Shown here: in pieces, positions 22,370 through 33,989 of the stretch | Layout: every line of letters starts with the position of its first letter | How positions within the stretch are numbered: position 1 is the first letter of the stretch | Assembly: GCA_030734395.1 (NCBI GenBank) | Contig: JAUZTG010000023.1 | Coordinates: 434,001-498,000 of the forward strand | Direction of reading: 5' to 3' | DNA length: 64,000 nucleotides | Origin: Sarocladium kiliense | Taxonomy: Eukaryota; Ascomycota; Sordariomycetes; Hypocreales; Sarocladiaceae | Notes under the pieces: generated by a model | What the model saw: the letters and a program-made list of their open reading frames with translations, nothing else | Database searches by the model: none | What the model was told of the DNA's origin: nothing | Position numbers and translations under genes: made by a program

Positions 22370-23050
22370 TAATCAGGAGTAAGATGCTGACGTTGGGTCA
22401 GAGTGACTGCCCAGCCAAAAGAAGTAAGAATCTTGAGAACCTGGCGGGAGGATAGCTACTCGGTAGGAGGACTCTCGACTGAATGCTCCCGCGTCCGCCT
22501 TTTGGTGTTATCGTACAGAGCCTCATCAGGAGGCTTCGTGACACAAACTGTAGCGTTGCACATGTCGTGCATTGTTGCTCCTCCCATAACTGTGCGTAGC
22601 TACTGTGCAAGCCTATTCCAATATAAGCGAACACGAACCGAAAGCTGAGGACGCGTATCGGTTCGAAGAGACCCATCCTTGTTATGGTGAAAGTCAGATC
22701 TCCTTGAGCTCCTGGACCTCACAACGTAGACAGACCGAGGAACGGATCTCTCAAACCGATTGAGCTACGCTGACATCGGCCCTATACGAGTACAAATATA
22801 ATGGTGATAGAACAAGATTTGTTCTGCCTAATGGTCAAGCGGCTGACATCGTCCATACTCTACTGCCGAATGTGGTGGACGATGACTTACACGAGACATA
22901 CGGCAGTGTCAGATAGTGCACCCTGTATGCCCACTTTGATTGTCACTCAATGCATCATCTCACAATACTCAAGATAAATAAAGCGCTTACATAGCTAATC
23001 AGAACAAATGACTCGCTCGCTAGTGCGTGATGAACACCCTCAAAGCTCAC
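22370..23050. other. Intergenic spacer
   Basis: No protein gene. An 82-nt tRNA-like sequence on the minus strand (22693-22774) is described under findings; it lacks a standard T-loop and anticodon arm, so I do not annotate it as a tRNA. Confidence 0.45.
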
Positions 23051-24142
23051 TCATCCCTTGACCCTCACCTCCCAGACCTCAACAATGCCATCCATTCGGC
23101 CCATGACAATCAATCCCTGCCCTCTATCCCCGGCATTCTCAATCCATGTGCCAGCCGTATAGACGATTCCTTCCTCTTCTCTCCTCTTCACCTCGCCAAC
23201 TACCTCTCCAGTCCTCAGGTCCATCACATCGAACCCATCCTCAGTCCTGCTGACCATCCATCTCCCATTGGCACCTCCGAAGAGAGGCCATCCCTCATTC
23301 GTCCTCTTCGCATCCATCTCGTAGGTGTCGACGGTTCCAAGGCGGGAGTCCCAGATGTAGACGCTTCCTCCGCCCCAGACACTCATGACGGTTCTTCCAT
23401 CCTCACTCAACTCCAGTAGCTTTGCGCTTCCTCCGCCGACAGGGAGCACCAATCTTCCCTCCGTTCTGCCTCTCTCCACGTTCGTAATTCTCACCACACC
23501 ATCATTACCAAGGCTTACCAGCCGGCCGTCAGGAGTGAACTTCATCTGCGTCACTTTCTCAGAGTGACCAAGCACCCTGCCGCGTCTCTCCCCCGTCCGT
23601 GCATCGAACACCCCAACGCGGGAACTGTCCGCCCCTTCCACCGCAGCGATCATTCTCCCGTCTCTGCTCCATGTCACAGGACCCCTCTCAAGACTCTTGA
23701 TCTCCAACAGCGACTTGCCTCCACCGCTGGCCATCACATCTCGAACAAGGACTGAGCTCCCATAACGCACCTCCTCACCGGCCTTCCCAATTGGAGCAGC
23801 CCAATCTCTCAGCGTAGCAAGTCTCTGCTGCGAGCTTCCAACTGCCGTGGGAGCGAATGCAGCTGCAGATCCTGTGATCTTAGAGATTGCCGCCCCAGAT
23901 CGTAGGTTGAAAACGTCGATCCAGGACATGGTGACGGAAGTGCCCTGGTAAATTGCGAAAACGGAGGGCGCTGATGAGACTGATGAGGATAAGGATGAGG
24001 ATGCACCAATTGCTTTGATCTCCGTACGGGTGCAATTGCGCTGGTAGAGCAGGGACAGGGACATGCGCATGCCCTCTGTCCCTGTTACTTCAGGTCTTGA
24101 TGATGATGAGTTCCTGCGGGGTCTTAGTGTTAGTTCCATCAT
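23051..24142 (-). CDS. WD-repeat-like protein, 363 aa
   Basis: A single frame from ATG 24142 (MMELTLRPRRNSSSS) to the stop at 23051. Degenerate WD blades are visible: GPVTWSRDGRMIAAVEG, RVLGHSEKVTQMKFTPDGRL then VSLGNDGVVRI, LLELSEDGRTVMSVWGGGSV then YIWDSRLG, and a final VMGRMDGIVEVWEVRVKG. This fits a single beta-propeller of about six or seven blades acting as a protein-interaction platform. A good donor (GTGAGT at 24173) and acceptor (CCGCAG before 24120) suggest an alternative or additional upstream intron. If it is used, translation would begin at a downstream methionine (MRMSLSLLYQ). Partners are unknown. Confidence 0.7.
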   Translation of the reverse strand: MMELTLRPRRNSSSSRPEVTGTEGMRMSLSLLYQRNCTRTEIKAIGASSSLSSSVSSAPSVFAIYQGTSVTMSWIDVFNLRSGAAISKITGSAAAFAPTAVGSSQQRLATLRDWAAPIGKAGEEVRYGSSVLVRDVMASGGGKSLLEIKSLERGPVTWSRDGRMIAAVEGADSSRVGVFDARTGERRGRVLGHSEKVTQMKFTPDGRLVSLGNDGVVRITNVERGRTEGRLVLPVGGGSAKLLELSEDGRTVMSVWGGGSVYIWDSRLGTVDTYEMDAKRTNEGWPLFGGANGRWMVSRTEDGFDVMDLRTGEVVGEVKRREEEGIVYTAGTWIENAGDRGQGLIVMGRMDGIVEVWEVRVKG

Positions 24143-25338
24143 TCGCAATTGATGTCTCGATGGCAGACTCACATTTTGTCAGAGAAGAGTTGTAGTTGAA
24201 AAGTCAATTGTAGTAGTAAGTCATAGTTGATGAAGCACGAAGAGAACAAGAACCTGCAAGATGAAGGGCAGACCTCGCCTATTTGAACCCACGAGCAAGC
24301 CACCTACCTAACTGACTCCCTGCTATAACTATTGGTAGTTCACCCTGCTCGTCTTACCAAGCTGCACACGCTGACTCAATACAACAACCATTCCCCCGAC
24401 CAAGTTGCCAATCTCTTTCCGCACCTCCCATATCCTCACATCGCTCGTTTCTGAAGAGTCACAACCCAAATAGACATTCCGAGTGTACTGTCCACGGAGT
24501 TGCCCGCGTTAAGCTTATTCTCACCCAAATTGCCTATTCGGGCTCCGCAAAGCCCGACGCAAAGCGACAACCCAGCTCCCTAGATCCTCTAAAATCGGTG
24601 CTACATTTTCCCAGCGGATGGGTTGAATGCTAGACCGAATGAATCACACCCTTGGCAGCTCCGCATCGGTCGCAGTAGTAGGGCTGGGAGACTATTCTTT
24701 CGGGATGGCATTGGCCGCTGGACGGTGAGCCTGAGCCTGAGCTCGACTTACACCGCTGGAGGGGACTCCGCGATTAACGTTACGGAGTGCCCCGTTTTGG
24801 AATTTCTCATCCGCAAAGCAGCACTACCAACGCGAACAATTACCCAGATCACGTTATCAATCAGATTTCCTGAAGTTGTAGGCTACAATAGTATGTCCTG
24901 CTCAGATTAATTTCACTCGTCCCGGTCTGTGTCTCACGTTATACTCGCAAGTGGTGATCACCACGAATCTTCGCTACCTCACATGGCGACTCATACTTGC
25001 TGACGCGGCCAGACTTTCACCCGACCCCATCCCCGCAGTCGGAGCAATCCCAACTGTGATTGACTCACCAACCAACGAGCACCCACCACCTCGACGTCTC
25101 ACCTCCTTCACCCTGCTAACGTTATTCTCAAAGACGTAGGCATGGACCGTGTTAGCAAACGTGGCAGGGTCTGCACGGGACTCGTTGAGCTTGGGCACTA
25201 AAGGATCCATCCCTGGCCGATGCATACCATTAAGCTTCTAACGTTGACTATAATTCGCAATAGGCAATAAACAATAAGCAAACGAACTATTGGTCATTGT
25301 CAGTCGCGTCAACATGAACATGTCAAATTAATCCTCTC
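24143..25338. other. Intergenic region
   Basis: 1.2 kb without a supported gene. Short frames at 24951-25225 on both strands are mutually overlapping and have no family features. Confidence 0.45.
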
Positions 25339-26517
25339 TCACGGCATCTCCTGGACATCATTCTCCCTTCTCTCACTTGGCCTCCCCGACACCTCATACA
25401 CCGGCGCATCCCTCGCCATCTCCCCCATATACATCGGCGGACTCTGCCCACTCATATAACTCACTCTCGGATCCGTCAGTGTCGGACTGCTCACAGTCCC
25501 GGTCTGGGAGATGGAGTGCTGCGCTTGATGAGTGCAGCTCTTCGGGTAGTCATTGAGGTTCGCTGGCTGCTGCTGTTGTTGCTCCTGCATCACAATGGTC
25601 TGCTGGTGATTGTCGCGAGACCTCCTCGTCCGTCGACGCATGTAGAAGAATAGTGCGAGCCCGCCGATGACAATCGCTGCTACGCCGCCGACAACACCGC
25701 CAACAATAGGCCCGATCGGCACATCATCGCCATCATCGGGTCTCGGAGGAACTGTAGGTGGCTCTCGCTTACTTGTTGTTTCCGACGATGGCTCCTCAGA
25801 AGTAGTTTCAGTCTCAGTTTCTGATATTTTCCCCAGCGTGTTCGTCATTGTCTGGCTGGCCGTGGTTCCATTGCGGAGGTAGATCGCAATGAACTCTCTA
25901 GATTCGTTCTGGCCATCGTACGTCACCCAGGCTTTATCATCTGTCGAAGGTTCTCCGGCAGTGCAAACGTGAGCCATGAAGTCTGGGTAGATTGACACTG
26001 ATTGACAGTACGGACGACCGAACTCGGTGCTAGCAATGTCGATCAGTTCAAAGTCGACGAAAGCTCTCGGCGTCATTTCCACTTACCAGAATCCAACCAG
26101 CTCATCGTAGACGCTGGTGGTGATTATCTCATCCTGGCCAACGCATGTCGTGAACAATAAGCAGCTTCCTCCGTCAAGCTCGCAGCACATGGCCCGCCCA
26201 TTGCCTGTCTCGGAAGTCTGAAAAACGCACCGGAAGTCCGGAGCGCATGAATATGCGTTTCTGAGTTCTGCATCGATGAACGCACACGTGTTGTCTGGGG
26301 CCAGGTATCGCGTCTCTCCCTCAATGAGATCGCCGTCGATGATTTTCCGGCGGCGAAGATCGGAGAGATACGGGGCGGTTGTTGGCCTTGGGCTGGTTCC
26401 GGAGGCGTCGTAAACTCCCATGCCCTTGGTAGGAGCAGGCAATCCCGGATGTTGAAGACCTGCCCTAGCACCTGAGGTCCATACCAACAGACTGGGGAGT
26501 GTGAACTTAGGCTTCAT
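25339..26517 (-). CDS. Cys-rich single-pass membrane protein, 373 aa, 2 exons
   Basis: Exons 26087-26517 and 25339-26029 flank a 57-nt intron (GTAAGT...TTGCTAG). Splicing gives VGFCTEFGRPYCQSVSI, restoring a cysteine at the junction. A signal peptide (MKPKFTLPSLLVWTSGARA) leads into an ectodomain with paired cysteines (TCAFIDAELRNAYSCAPDF, FRCVFQ, AMCCELDGGSCLLFTTC). Then come a Thr/Ser/Glu-rich stalk, a transmembrane helix (IVGGVVGGVAAIVIGGLALF) stopped by YMRRRTRRSRDN, and a cytoplasmic Gln-rich tail. This layout is common among fungal surface proteins of unknown role (sensor-like). The intron is a multiple of three but begins with an in-frame TAA, so intron retention would give a secreted form without the anchor. 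Confidence 0.75.
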
Positions 26518-27493
26518 GGCAACGGTGATAGACTGAGAGGCGAGAAGAGCAGAAATTCAGATTCACGACGAGCGCAACCTCAGCACGAAACGCCAGAACT
26601 CATCCTCTTAAGCCAACGAAAGTAAGACACTCAGCCAAGCTCTGCCACATATTTCGAGCCTGATTCGTACAAGGCGTCACCGAGCCAGCCACGTCTTCAG
26701 CTACAAAGCCCAGGCCTAGGCTAGGGTGCGTTGTATTTAGGTCGAGGCTCGCAGACGTGGCGCCCATACGCTGCCTCGTTGATTCTGGCCTCCGCAGGTG
26801 CGGTATTCGGAGGCGTCACTGACCACCATGCATCCTCCTTTGTCATTGGCAGATTATGCATTAGCTCACCCAGCTGAGTACCGAAGAATACATCCCTGCA
26901 AGCCAGTCAGTTTGTGACCAAATGGATGCTCTGTCCCAAGCATCACTTACTACTTGACTCGCGGTGGGATGTACGAGATTGTCTCAATAAGTAGGGTTCC
27001 TCAATGCAAAGTCAACGCATTATTGACCGTGTTGCGTACTATTCATGTCAAAAATACAGTGCTTCGGCTTCAAGAAGACCAACGCGTGAGGTGTGGCTGG
27101 CTTTGCCTGAGACATGCATCGACGAGAGCTTTACCATCGCAGATCAGCCGCAAGCGACCAGCAAAGAGCACAAATCTAGCCTCGCCAGTAGAGGTCGAAT
27201 TTGACTAGTGGGTTGCATCGAAGCCGACATCCTGCCACGAGGCCCAGCAACACACCGCAATCTAGAACGTTTCCAGGCACGACTTTGTGATCGTAGCGTC
27301 TGCATTTGTATATACTGCTCTCAAAGCTCATTCCAAACTATGTGCAACAAGAAAGATGCCATGCCATGTGCCTTTTCAATCATCTTCCATCCCCAAATAT
27401 GCCGAGTCCACTCATCATTCGTCAGCAAGCTATGGCCCTTGCTCTTGACGATGTCGGGCCCTGCCCGTCAACGCCGCCTCAGCCGTGTCGGCC
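26518..27493. other. Intergenic region
   Basis: About 1 kb between two minus-strand genes. No gene or RNA was recognised; it contains the promoter of the membrane-protein gene. Confidence 0.5.
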
Positions 27494-29842
27494 CTACGAC
27501 TGGAAGATGGCGAGAGTCGCGCAGAAATTGTTGTCATTATCAGCATGAACTGCCACGACTTCACCATTCACATTCAGCATGCTTACGCTGGCCTTCGTCG
27601 CCAGAGCCAGTAGAGTTGCCTGGCTGTTGTTCACCTCCACCATGTTCTGCTGGCAATCCTCCGTATCCAGGCAGTCCTGATCGTAGTTGTTGAAGAAGCT
27701 GTACAACCCACCACCGTACAGGAAGATGTTGCTTGAGTCGAGCACGCGCATACCCCAGGTACGTGCACAGTTCTCCGATGTGCAGTCCGCAAACGTGGGG
27801 TCATTCCAGGCCTCCTGAGGTGCAAAAGGAACGAGTGCATCAGGGTTGCCCTGGTAATACGCAGTTTCTGTTTGTATGCAAGACAGGAAGACGTTCTCGG
27901 CCTTGTCAATCTGATAGTTGTACAGGGTGTTGTGTTCGGAGGCTGTGCCCCAAAGCCAAGCTCCCTTTGTGCTCTCAATCAGAATGCCGCGACCGTTGTA
28001 GATGTTGATCTGGTTGAAGTCGGAGCGGTCCAGCTCGTGATCAGACACCCACAGCCAGTTGTTCTCCATGATGATCGAAGCGTCAGCGGTGACATGCATG
28101 AGCATGAAAGCACCAATGCACTGAGGGTCTGCCGGGGTAGTCTGCTCGGGTGTCTTGGAGCACTTGTCTGACTGGAGCTCAGTGCCTGCCGAGCCACCAA
28201 CACGGAAATGAACGTCGAACATCCCGGCGGAGCCCTTGGTCTCGCCAGCAACGTTCCACTCCATCAAGATAGCTCCAGGCTGAGGTCCCTTGGTCTCGAT
28301 CATCAGATCTTGAATCTCAACGTTGCCAGTGGATCCAGGCTCGCCAACACGGAGCATTGGCTTGGGGTTGTTCTGGTCTTGGAAGTTAGAGTTGCCTCCA
28401 GCCATGATGAGGGGCCAAATCTCGCCAACGATGCGGACACTGGACGGAATGTTGACAGTATCGGTAAGAATGTAGGCACCATGGTCAAAGTAAACGACCT
28501 CGTCGGCGGCAATGTTGTCAAATACAGCCTGAATAGCAGCGGTGTCATCTGTGACACCATCACCCTTCGCACCAGCGGCCTTAACAGAGACGAACTTTGA
28601 TGCAGGAACGTCAGGGTACTGAGGCTTCTCTTTGGATACCATGCGACCCTCACTGTCAAGGAGAATGGCAGGCTTGTTGATGGCGTCGCGGGTGCCTTGA
28701 ACAGCCTGGCCTTGATTGCCGGTGTAGTCACGACCCTGAACAAAGGAGCTCACAAGAGACCCTCCCTCAAGAATGGTGGCGCCGGAGCCCGGGTTTTTGA
28801 TAGCGACTCCAGCGCCAGACATGTCGACGTTGTCGAGAATGACAGTGCCATTGGTCCAAGGACCCTGTTCAGGGCTGTAGTGGGAAGCGATACCGATGGC
28901 GGTGTTGGTGAAAGTGCTGTCCTGGAGCGTGATTGAGCCGACCGTCTGCTGGCTTTCGCCGGAGGTTAAGTCGATTCCCACACCGCATCCGTTAAAAGTC
29001 AGGCCATGGTAGGCCCAGACCCAGTTCCAGATTTGGTAGATGCCAGTCTTGCAGTTGTTGAAAACAAGATTCTTAGCTGTGAACTGTTGGCTTCCAAAGA
29101 ACGCACCATAGTTGCCACCATTGAAGACAAGGTCAATGAGATAACCTCCAGAACCATTCTCCATGAAGATTCCCTGCTGGGCGTTGTCCTCACTCGAGTC
29201 CTCAACCATGTCGAAGATGATGTTCTGCAGCGAGGTGGCTTGAGCCACTTGCCAGTGAATGCCGGTCCCTGTGGTCATAGGAACATCTCTGAGGTCGATG
29301 CGGAAGTTGCGGATTTGACGGAAGAAGTTGTTTTGGTTTGTGAACCAGTTGTTACCCTGGTTATCATAGGGATTGGCATCAATGACAGCCATGCCCGCAA
29401 AGTTGGGAGCAGCCTTCAGGATGGGGAGATCATTGAGATCACCGACCATGTGAGTGTAGTAGTACGGGATGATGGGCGAAGAGACGACGTAAGTACCGGG
29501 CGGGAAGTAGACGAGAGCAGGGGTATTGGTGCTGGAGTCGCACCCAAGGCCACATCGATTGCCTCCATCGGTGATTGCAGCATTGATGGCCTCAGTATCG
29601 TCGGTGGATCCATCGCCAGTGGCACCGTAGTCAGCTACGTTGCGGAACACTTTATAACCATCGCCGCCGGAGCCAAAGGGCACTGCGCCGTTGCGCTCGA
29701 TATTGGCGAACCACCACTCAGAAGCAACTGCCTTCACTTGGTCTGGTGAAGCAACAGGGCTTTCGGCAGGAACGGCAGTAACAGGCGACGCAAAAAGTCG
29801 CAGGGCGAGAATGCCCGCAGTCAGGGCGGTCGAAAAGCCCAT
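27494..29842 (-). CDS. Secreted GH55 exo-beta-1,3-glucanase, 782 aa
   Basis: An intronless frame with a signal peptide (MGFSTALTAGILALRLFASP). It has the two-domain layout of family GH55 glucan 1,3-beta-glucosidases. The first right-handed beta-helix opens with FRNVADYGATGDGSTDDTEA (residues about 55-75). The second opens with FVSVKAAGAKGDGVTDDTAA (about 415). GILIESTKGAWLWGTASEHN lies in the second helix. GH55 enzymes release glucose or short oligomers from the non-reducing ends of beta-1,3-glucan (laminarin, callose, fungal wall glucan). The length of about 780 is typical. The catalytic glutamate cannot be assigned without alignment; candidates lie in EWNVAGETKGSAGMFDVHF. Dense antisense frames over this gene are shadows. 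Confidence 0.93.
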   Translation of the reverse strand: MGFSTALTAGILALRLFASPVTAVPAESPVASPDQVKAVASEWWFANIERNGAVPFGSGGDGYKVFRNVADYGATGDGSTDDTEAINAAITDGGNRCGLGCDSSTNTPALVYFPPGTYVVSSPIIPYYYTHMVGDLNDLPILKAAPNFAGMAVIDANPYDNQGNNWFTNQNNFFRQIRNFRIDLRDVPMTTGTGIHWQVAQATSLQNIIFDMVEDSSEDNAQQGIFMENGSGGYLIDLVFNGGNYGAFFGSQQFTAKNLVFNNCKTGIYQIWNWVWAYHGLTFNGCGVGIDLTSGESQQTVGSITLQDSTFTNTAIGIASHYSPEQGPWTNGTVILDNVDMSGAGVAIKNPGSGATILEGGSLVSSFVQGRDYTGNQGQAVQGTRDAINKPAILLDSEGRMVSKEKPQYPDVPASKFVSVKAAGAKGDGVTDDTAAIQAVFDNIAADEVVYFDHGAYILTDTVNIPSSVRIVGEIWPLIMAGGNSNFQDQNNPKPMLRVGEPGSTGNVEIQDLMIETKGPQPGAILMEWNVAGETKGSAGMFDVHFRVGGSAGTELQSDKCSKTPEQTTPADPQCIGAFMLMHVTADASIIMENNWLWVSDHELDRSDFNQINIYNGRGILIESTKGAWLWGTASEHNTLYNYQIDKAENVFLSCIQTETAYYQGNPDALVPFAPQEAWNDPTFADCTSENCARTWGMRVLDSSNIFLYGGGLYSFFNNYDQDCLDTEDCQQNMVEVNNSQATLLALATKASVSMLNVNGEVVAVHADNDNNFCATLAIFQS

Positions 29843-32800
29843 GATCAGAACCTTTCACGTCCAAGAGGTGTCTTCCTGAATAACAGGGGTATTGTCGAGC
29901 CAGCAAATGATAGGAAGTGCTTCACAGCTGCAAACTGAAGCCAGGTCAGCTTTCGGTCTAAGTTTTGTTCCAAAGAACTATTAAGAAGCGCAAGATATTG
30001 CAAGCTCAGAATGTCAAGGGAGAGGCAACAGGTGCAGGAGGGGGAGGGGGCTATTCAGCCTTTTATAGGGTTCAACATACTCCTGACAGTGGGCAAGACT
30101 GGGCCAAGGGTGATGAGAGAAAGCGATGCTGATCTGAATAGCAAACAATAAGGGCGGGATGGTAGCTTTTATGCTGGAGGGAATGTCAGCACGGGGTACA
30201 GTGGAAGTGATTGTATGCTTCGGGCAAGCAGCGTGCTCTCCAACAACTGCAACATCAGGAGGATTGAGGTAGTATTCCCACGGATCTGATCTCCATGAAG
30301 CCAAGAGTTGGGGTATTAAGTAGAGCCGACATAGGGACGAGGATGACGGGGGTGTCAAGCCACCGGACCCCGTGGGCTAGCCTGACTTCAGACGCTTGGA
30401 GAGGGGCCGAGATGGACAGGAGCGACGACATGCCACACCGCCGCCCATGGCAGCAGACCCTTTCCGTGGCAGAAATGACGATAAATGGGGGGTCATGAGG
30501 GGCGAAGGCATGAAGGCCGGTTGAAAGCCAACGTTGCACCCAAGTGGTCAAGAGGTCGATGCCCCATCACCAGAGATCTGATGGATCTCGGGGTGTACAC
30601 AGAGGCAAGCGCCACATCGCGATTATGCCCGCAAGAGAATGACGCAGGACTGAGAAACTGATGGAGAACGTACATGAATAGCTTCAAGCTGCTTGGAGGC
30701 TAATACCGTGGTGAAAGCGGAGCTGGAGCTGATGAAGAACGATGATGATCCGGCTCTGGTGCGTGGCAGAGACGCGTGTAGCGAGGCTTGGTTGGAGTTG
30801 GAGGGAGGAAAGAACGATCTTGCGTCGAAGAAAGAGAGGAACCTGCCAGAGGCAAAGCAGAGAAGGTTGAAGGGAGATATGAAGTAGAAGAAGAGAATGA
30901 GGGAGAGAGAGTAATGGTGGAAGGGTGACGTCAAAAGAGAGAGAAAGGAATCTCGCGACAAGTGAAAGAGTGGAAAACAGAGAAATGAGGGGGTGATATT
31001 TCAGAATGGAAAGAATACGCAGTAGCAAGTGCGAGGGAGGCAGGGAAGTCATCAGAGGAAGGAACGACGAGTGCACCTCTCCTGGGGCAAGTGGTGGCAG
31101 GTGTGGTAGGTGCAGCAAGCGATGGCGGCCGATATGATCACCTGGCAAAGAATAGACCGGAGCAGATGCCCACGAATGTCTCACCGCGGCGGAGGCATCG
31201 CATTGTTTCTTCGACATTGATGTTTCTGATGGCTCTGACTCAATCGTGAGCCGCTGCTATCTGCTGGCGAGCAAGGCCTTCAGTGGTCGCCGGCTGCTCA
31301 TCGCCCCTTGCACGCATGAATCATCTGCCGCTGGTGGTGATCCTCCATCTCATCTATGGGCCCAGCCTGATCCTCACCATCAGGACCCATGGCACGACCC
31401 GCCCGCAGCTCAGGCACAAATCGCCCTCGATTGGCTGCTGAGAATCATCGAGTCTGTTTCGGCGAGTATTGTCCGCATGGGCCAACCTAGGGGGAGGCAA
31501 GGGTGAGGGGTTAAGGGGGATCACATTCCGGCAAATCTCCAGAGGGGCCGATTAGGCCAGTGCGCTGCCCATCGACCAGGTTGTTTCAAACCGAGGGTGT
31601 CTTCAACTCAATCTGGAAGCGAGAAACAAGGAACAGATGGGCGTTTCGACAACGTTGGGTTGGCTGCAGGGCTGCCGGCATTTCCACGGTTGGCGCCGAG
31701 TGTCTCCATTCCCCAATCCCCATTCCCCATTCCCCATTCCCAGCTGAGGTTCGTTAGTGTGAAGGGTCGTCATCTGCATTCCTTCGCGCGGCAGACAAAA
31801 TATGGCAAATGCTGACTCGAATCGCCGCCAGAAACAATGCACGCGAGAGGAGAAACAAGTGACGACTCATTAGTCTCATTTACATGCTGCCGGACAAACG
31901 AATGGTGTCGGTCCACGAGTAGTGCGACTCAGCCAAGAAAGGCACTTCTCGAATCCCACAATGGGCCTGAGCCATGGTAGCGCCCGTTTCAAGGGACCAA
32001 CACCAGGAACCAATCATGCCGAGTGTGGGGAGGACATGCACCAACTCTGCATCCCCCGTCCCTTGCAGCTCCGCCCTCGTCATCCAATGTTTTTGAAATG
32101 CCGTAGGCCTTCGAGTCGCTCTTCATTCTTTGTGCCCTTTGTTTGAGTGCACTCGAGACTCGAGGAAACGCAACTAAGGTCTCAGGAAGACGGGTTCAAG
32201 ACCAGTCAAGTCTCCACTGTGTTTCGTGCGACGGTTATGCTTATTCAATTCAACCTCACACGAGCATGCTGCCCCAAGATACTTTTATCCGTCAACAAGG
32301 GGTTGGGCCCAAGCAAGTACCGGTAAATCGCTCCCAGTGTCTACAGTGGAGGGAGCGCAAGCTACGTAGGCTGGCCTGGGATTGCCCTTGACTGGACTTT
32401 GCGGTACCCTTCACTTCACACCACCTTTGACCTCCCCCTTTTGGCCTCGAGCCATCGCCAATCTCCCAGACCACTCCACGTCGGCACAGAACTTCAGTGT
32501 CGGCAGTCAGCCTAGACAACACATTAGCAAACTTTGCCGACTCAGCATGTATCAAAACAACAAGGTTCGAGTGATGTTCGCGAGCCTGTGCCACAGTTCC
32601 GATGCTGTGACACTTCCAGTGTCGCTGGAGTCAAGAGCCATCTGTCAAAGCTGCATCTCAGTTCCACAGCCAACTGTTCCGTACCTTCTCCCCAGCTTGT
32701 CCGACAGCAACACAGCGTCCATAACGCAACTTCTCTCCGATCGTGCATAGTGTGACCAAAATGGTCAGCATGTCCCCAGAGTCATTTCCCAAGGTAAACT

Positions 32801-33989
32801 TCGGAGCCTTTGGTCATGGGCTATTCTCACTGGCTGGCCACAAATCCACAGTAGCTGCGATGCAACACAAGCACCTCGATCCCTCTAATCTATCCCCGCC
32901 GATCATTCTCACTCATGACCAGCTCTGTTGCAACTCTACGCCAAGGGCTGTAATTGGTTCCTTGCAGGGTCGTCGGCCGCCTCCAACACCGCAACACATA
33001 TCCTCGTCCAAAGAGGCAACTGCCCTCACATGCTCAAGCCGCAACTCCACAGCACCTACACTTGCCTTTCATGGCCTATTCGCCGTCTTGACTGCATCCT
33101 CCACACTGCCGAATGCCGTCATTTGACCTGGGTCCCGCGCATGAGCAGGCGTCTCATGCTACCGTCTCTGCGCACAGCCCAAGAGTAATTCTCTCACGAT
33201 CTTGGCTTCGAGCCATCACGGCTCCAACTCGGCCCCATCCCGCTTCGCTCGGTTCATAGTTGCGCCTCATCCATGTACGCGCGAACATAGCGCGACTTCC
33301 ATAGACACGTTTCTGACTGCAAGCCACCTTCACCGCCACAGGCTCGGCCCGTCAGGATCGAGGTAGCACCAGTGAAGCCATCCCCAGCACGCCCAGTCGG
33401 CCTTACTTGTCAAGAGCTCGCAGGTAAATCTCGGTCGTTCTGATGACATGTGCACGCGCACAGCAACGTTGCAAGCAAGCCGAGGAGTGACAATTCACGG
33501 ACATCCACCATCCGGGATGATCTTACCCGTTCTTTACACTTAACTCCACAGGCTTTCGGTACGATCCGCAGCAATGATCTCTGATCAACATGATGATCAC
33601 TGAAACGATGAGTCCCGGGTAAGTTTGTTGCACAGGAAGACGCAGATGCATGCATATGCAATGTGATGCAATTCTCCCCTCGAATGTAGTCTAATACCCG
33701 AATTTAGTACAGTAAGAAGAACAAGCTAGACGCCTCCGTTGCAGATGAGGTTCTATGAAGAAGGAATATGATGTGAAACAAGACGCTCGCCAGAAATGTA
33801 GTCCAAACATGGGAGGAGCGGGACCCGTGATCCTCCAAACGTATGCGCCCTTTCGAAATCCATGCCGCGGACAATGGAAAACAAAGAAACGCCATGATTC
33901 CTAGCCGCCTTATCTTTTGTGTTGATACAACTCCTTGCACAAGCTCAACATGCGCTTCTCCATGCGCAGCAAATACAATTTCTCCCTCA
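29843..33989. other. 4.1-kb region without a supported gene
   Basis: The 500 bp next to 29843 is the GH55 promoter. At 30680-31220 the minus strand is strongly C/T-rich, giving a long Leu/Ser-rich frame that I take for low-complexity DNA. 31.2-33.9 kb has only short, overlapping frames on both strands. A 7-bp tandem repeat lies at 31708-31741. No transposon ends or RNA genes were recognised. Confidence 0.45.
31708..31741. repeat. 7-bp tandem repeat (CCCCATT)n
   Basis: About five copies of a 7-base unit, CCCCATT with one variant CCCCAAT, lie head to tail. It is a simple minisatellite in non-coding DNA, likely length-polymorphic. Confidence 0.8.

Noticed and set aside
29006..29749. 247-codon open frame opposite the GH55 gene
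   Set aside because: It is antisense to a well-conserved coding region with strong codon bias; such mirror frames are expected and show no domain.
30684..31217. 177-codon Leu/Ser-rich minus-strand frame
   Set aside because: It lies in a C/T-rich low-complexity tract, has no domain and no convincing start context.
32190..32215. B-box-like GGTTCAAGACC suggesting a tRNA
   Set aside because: No A-box, acceptor stem or T-run at suitable distance; likely chance.
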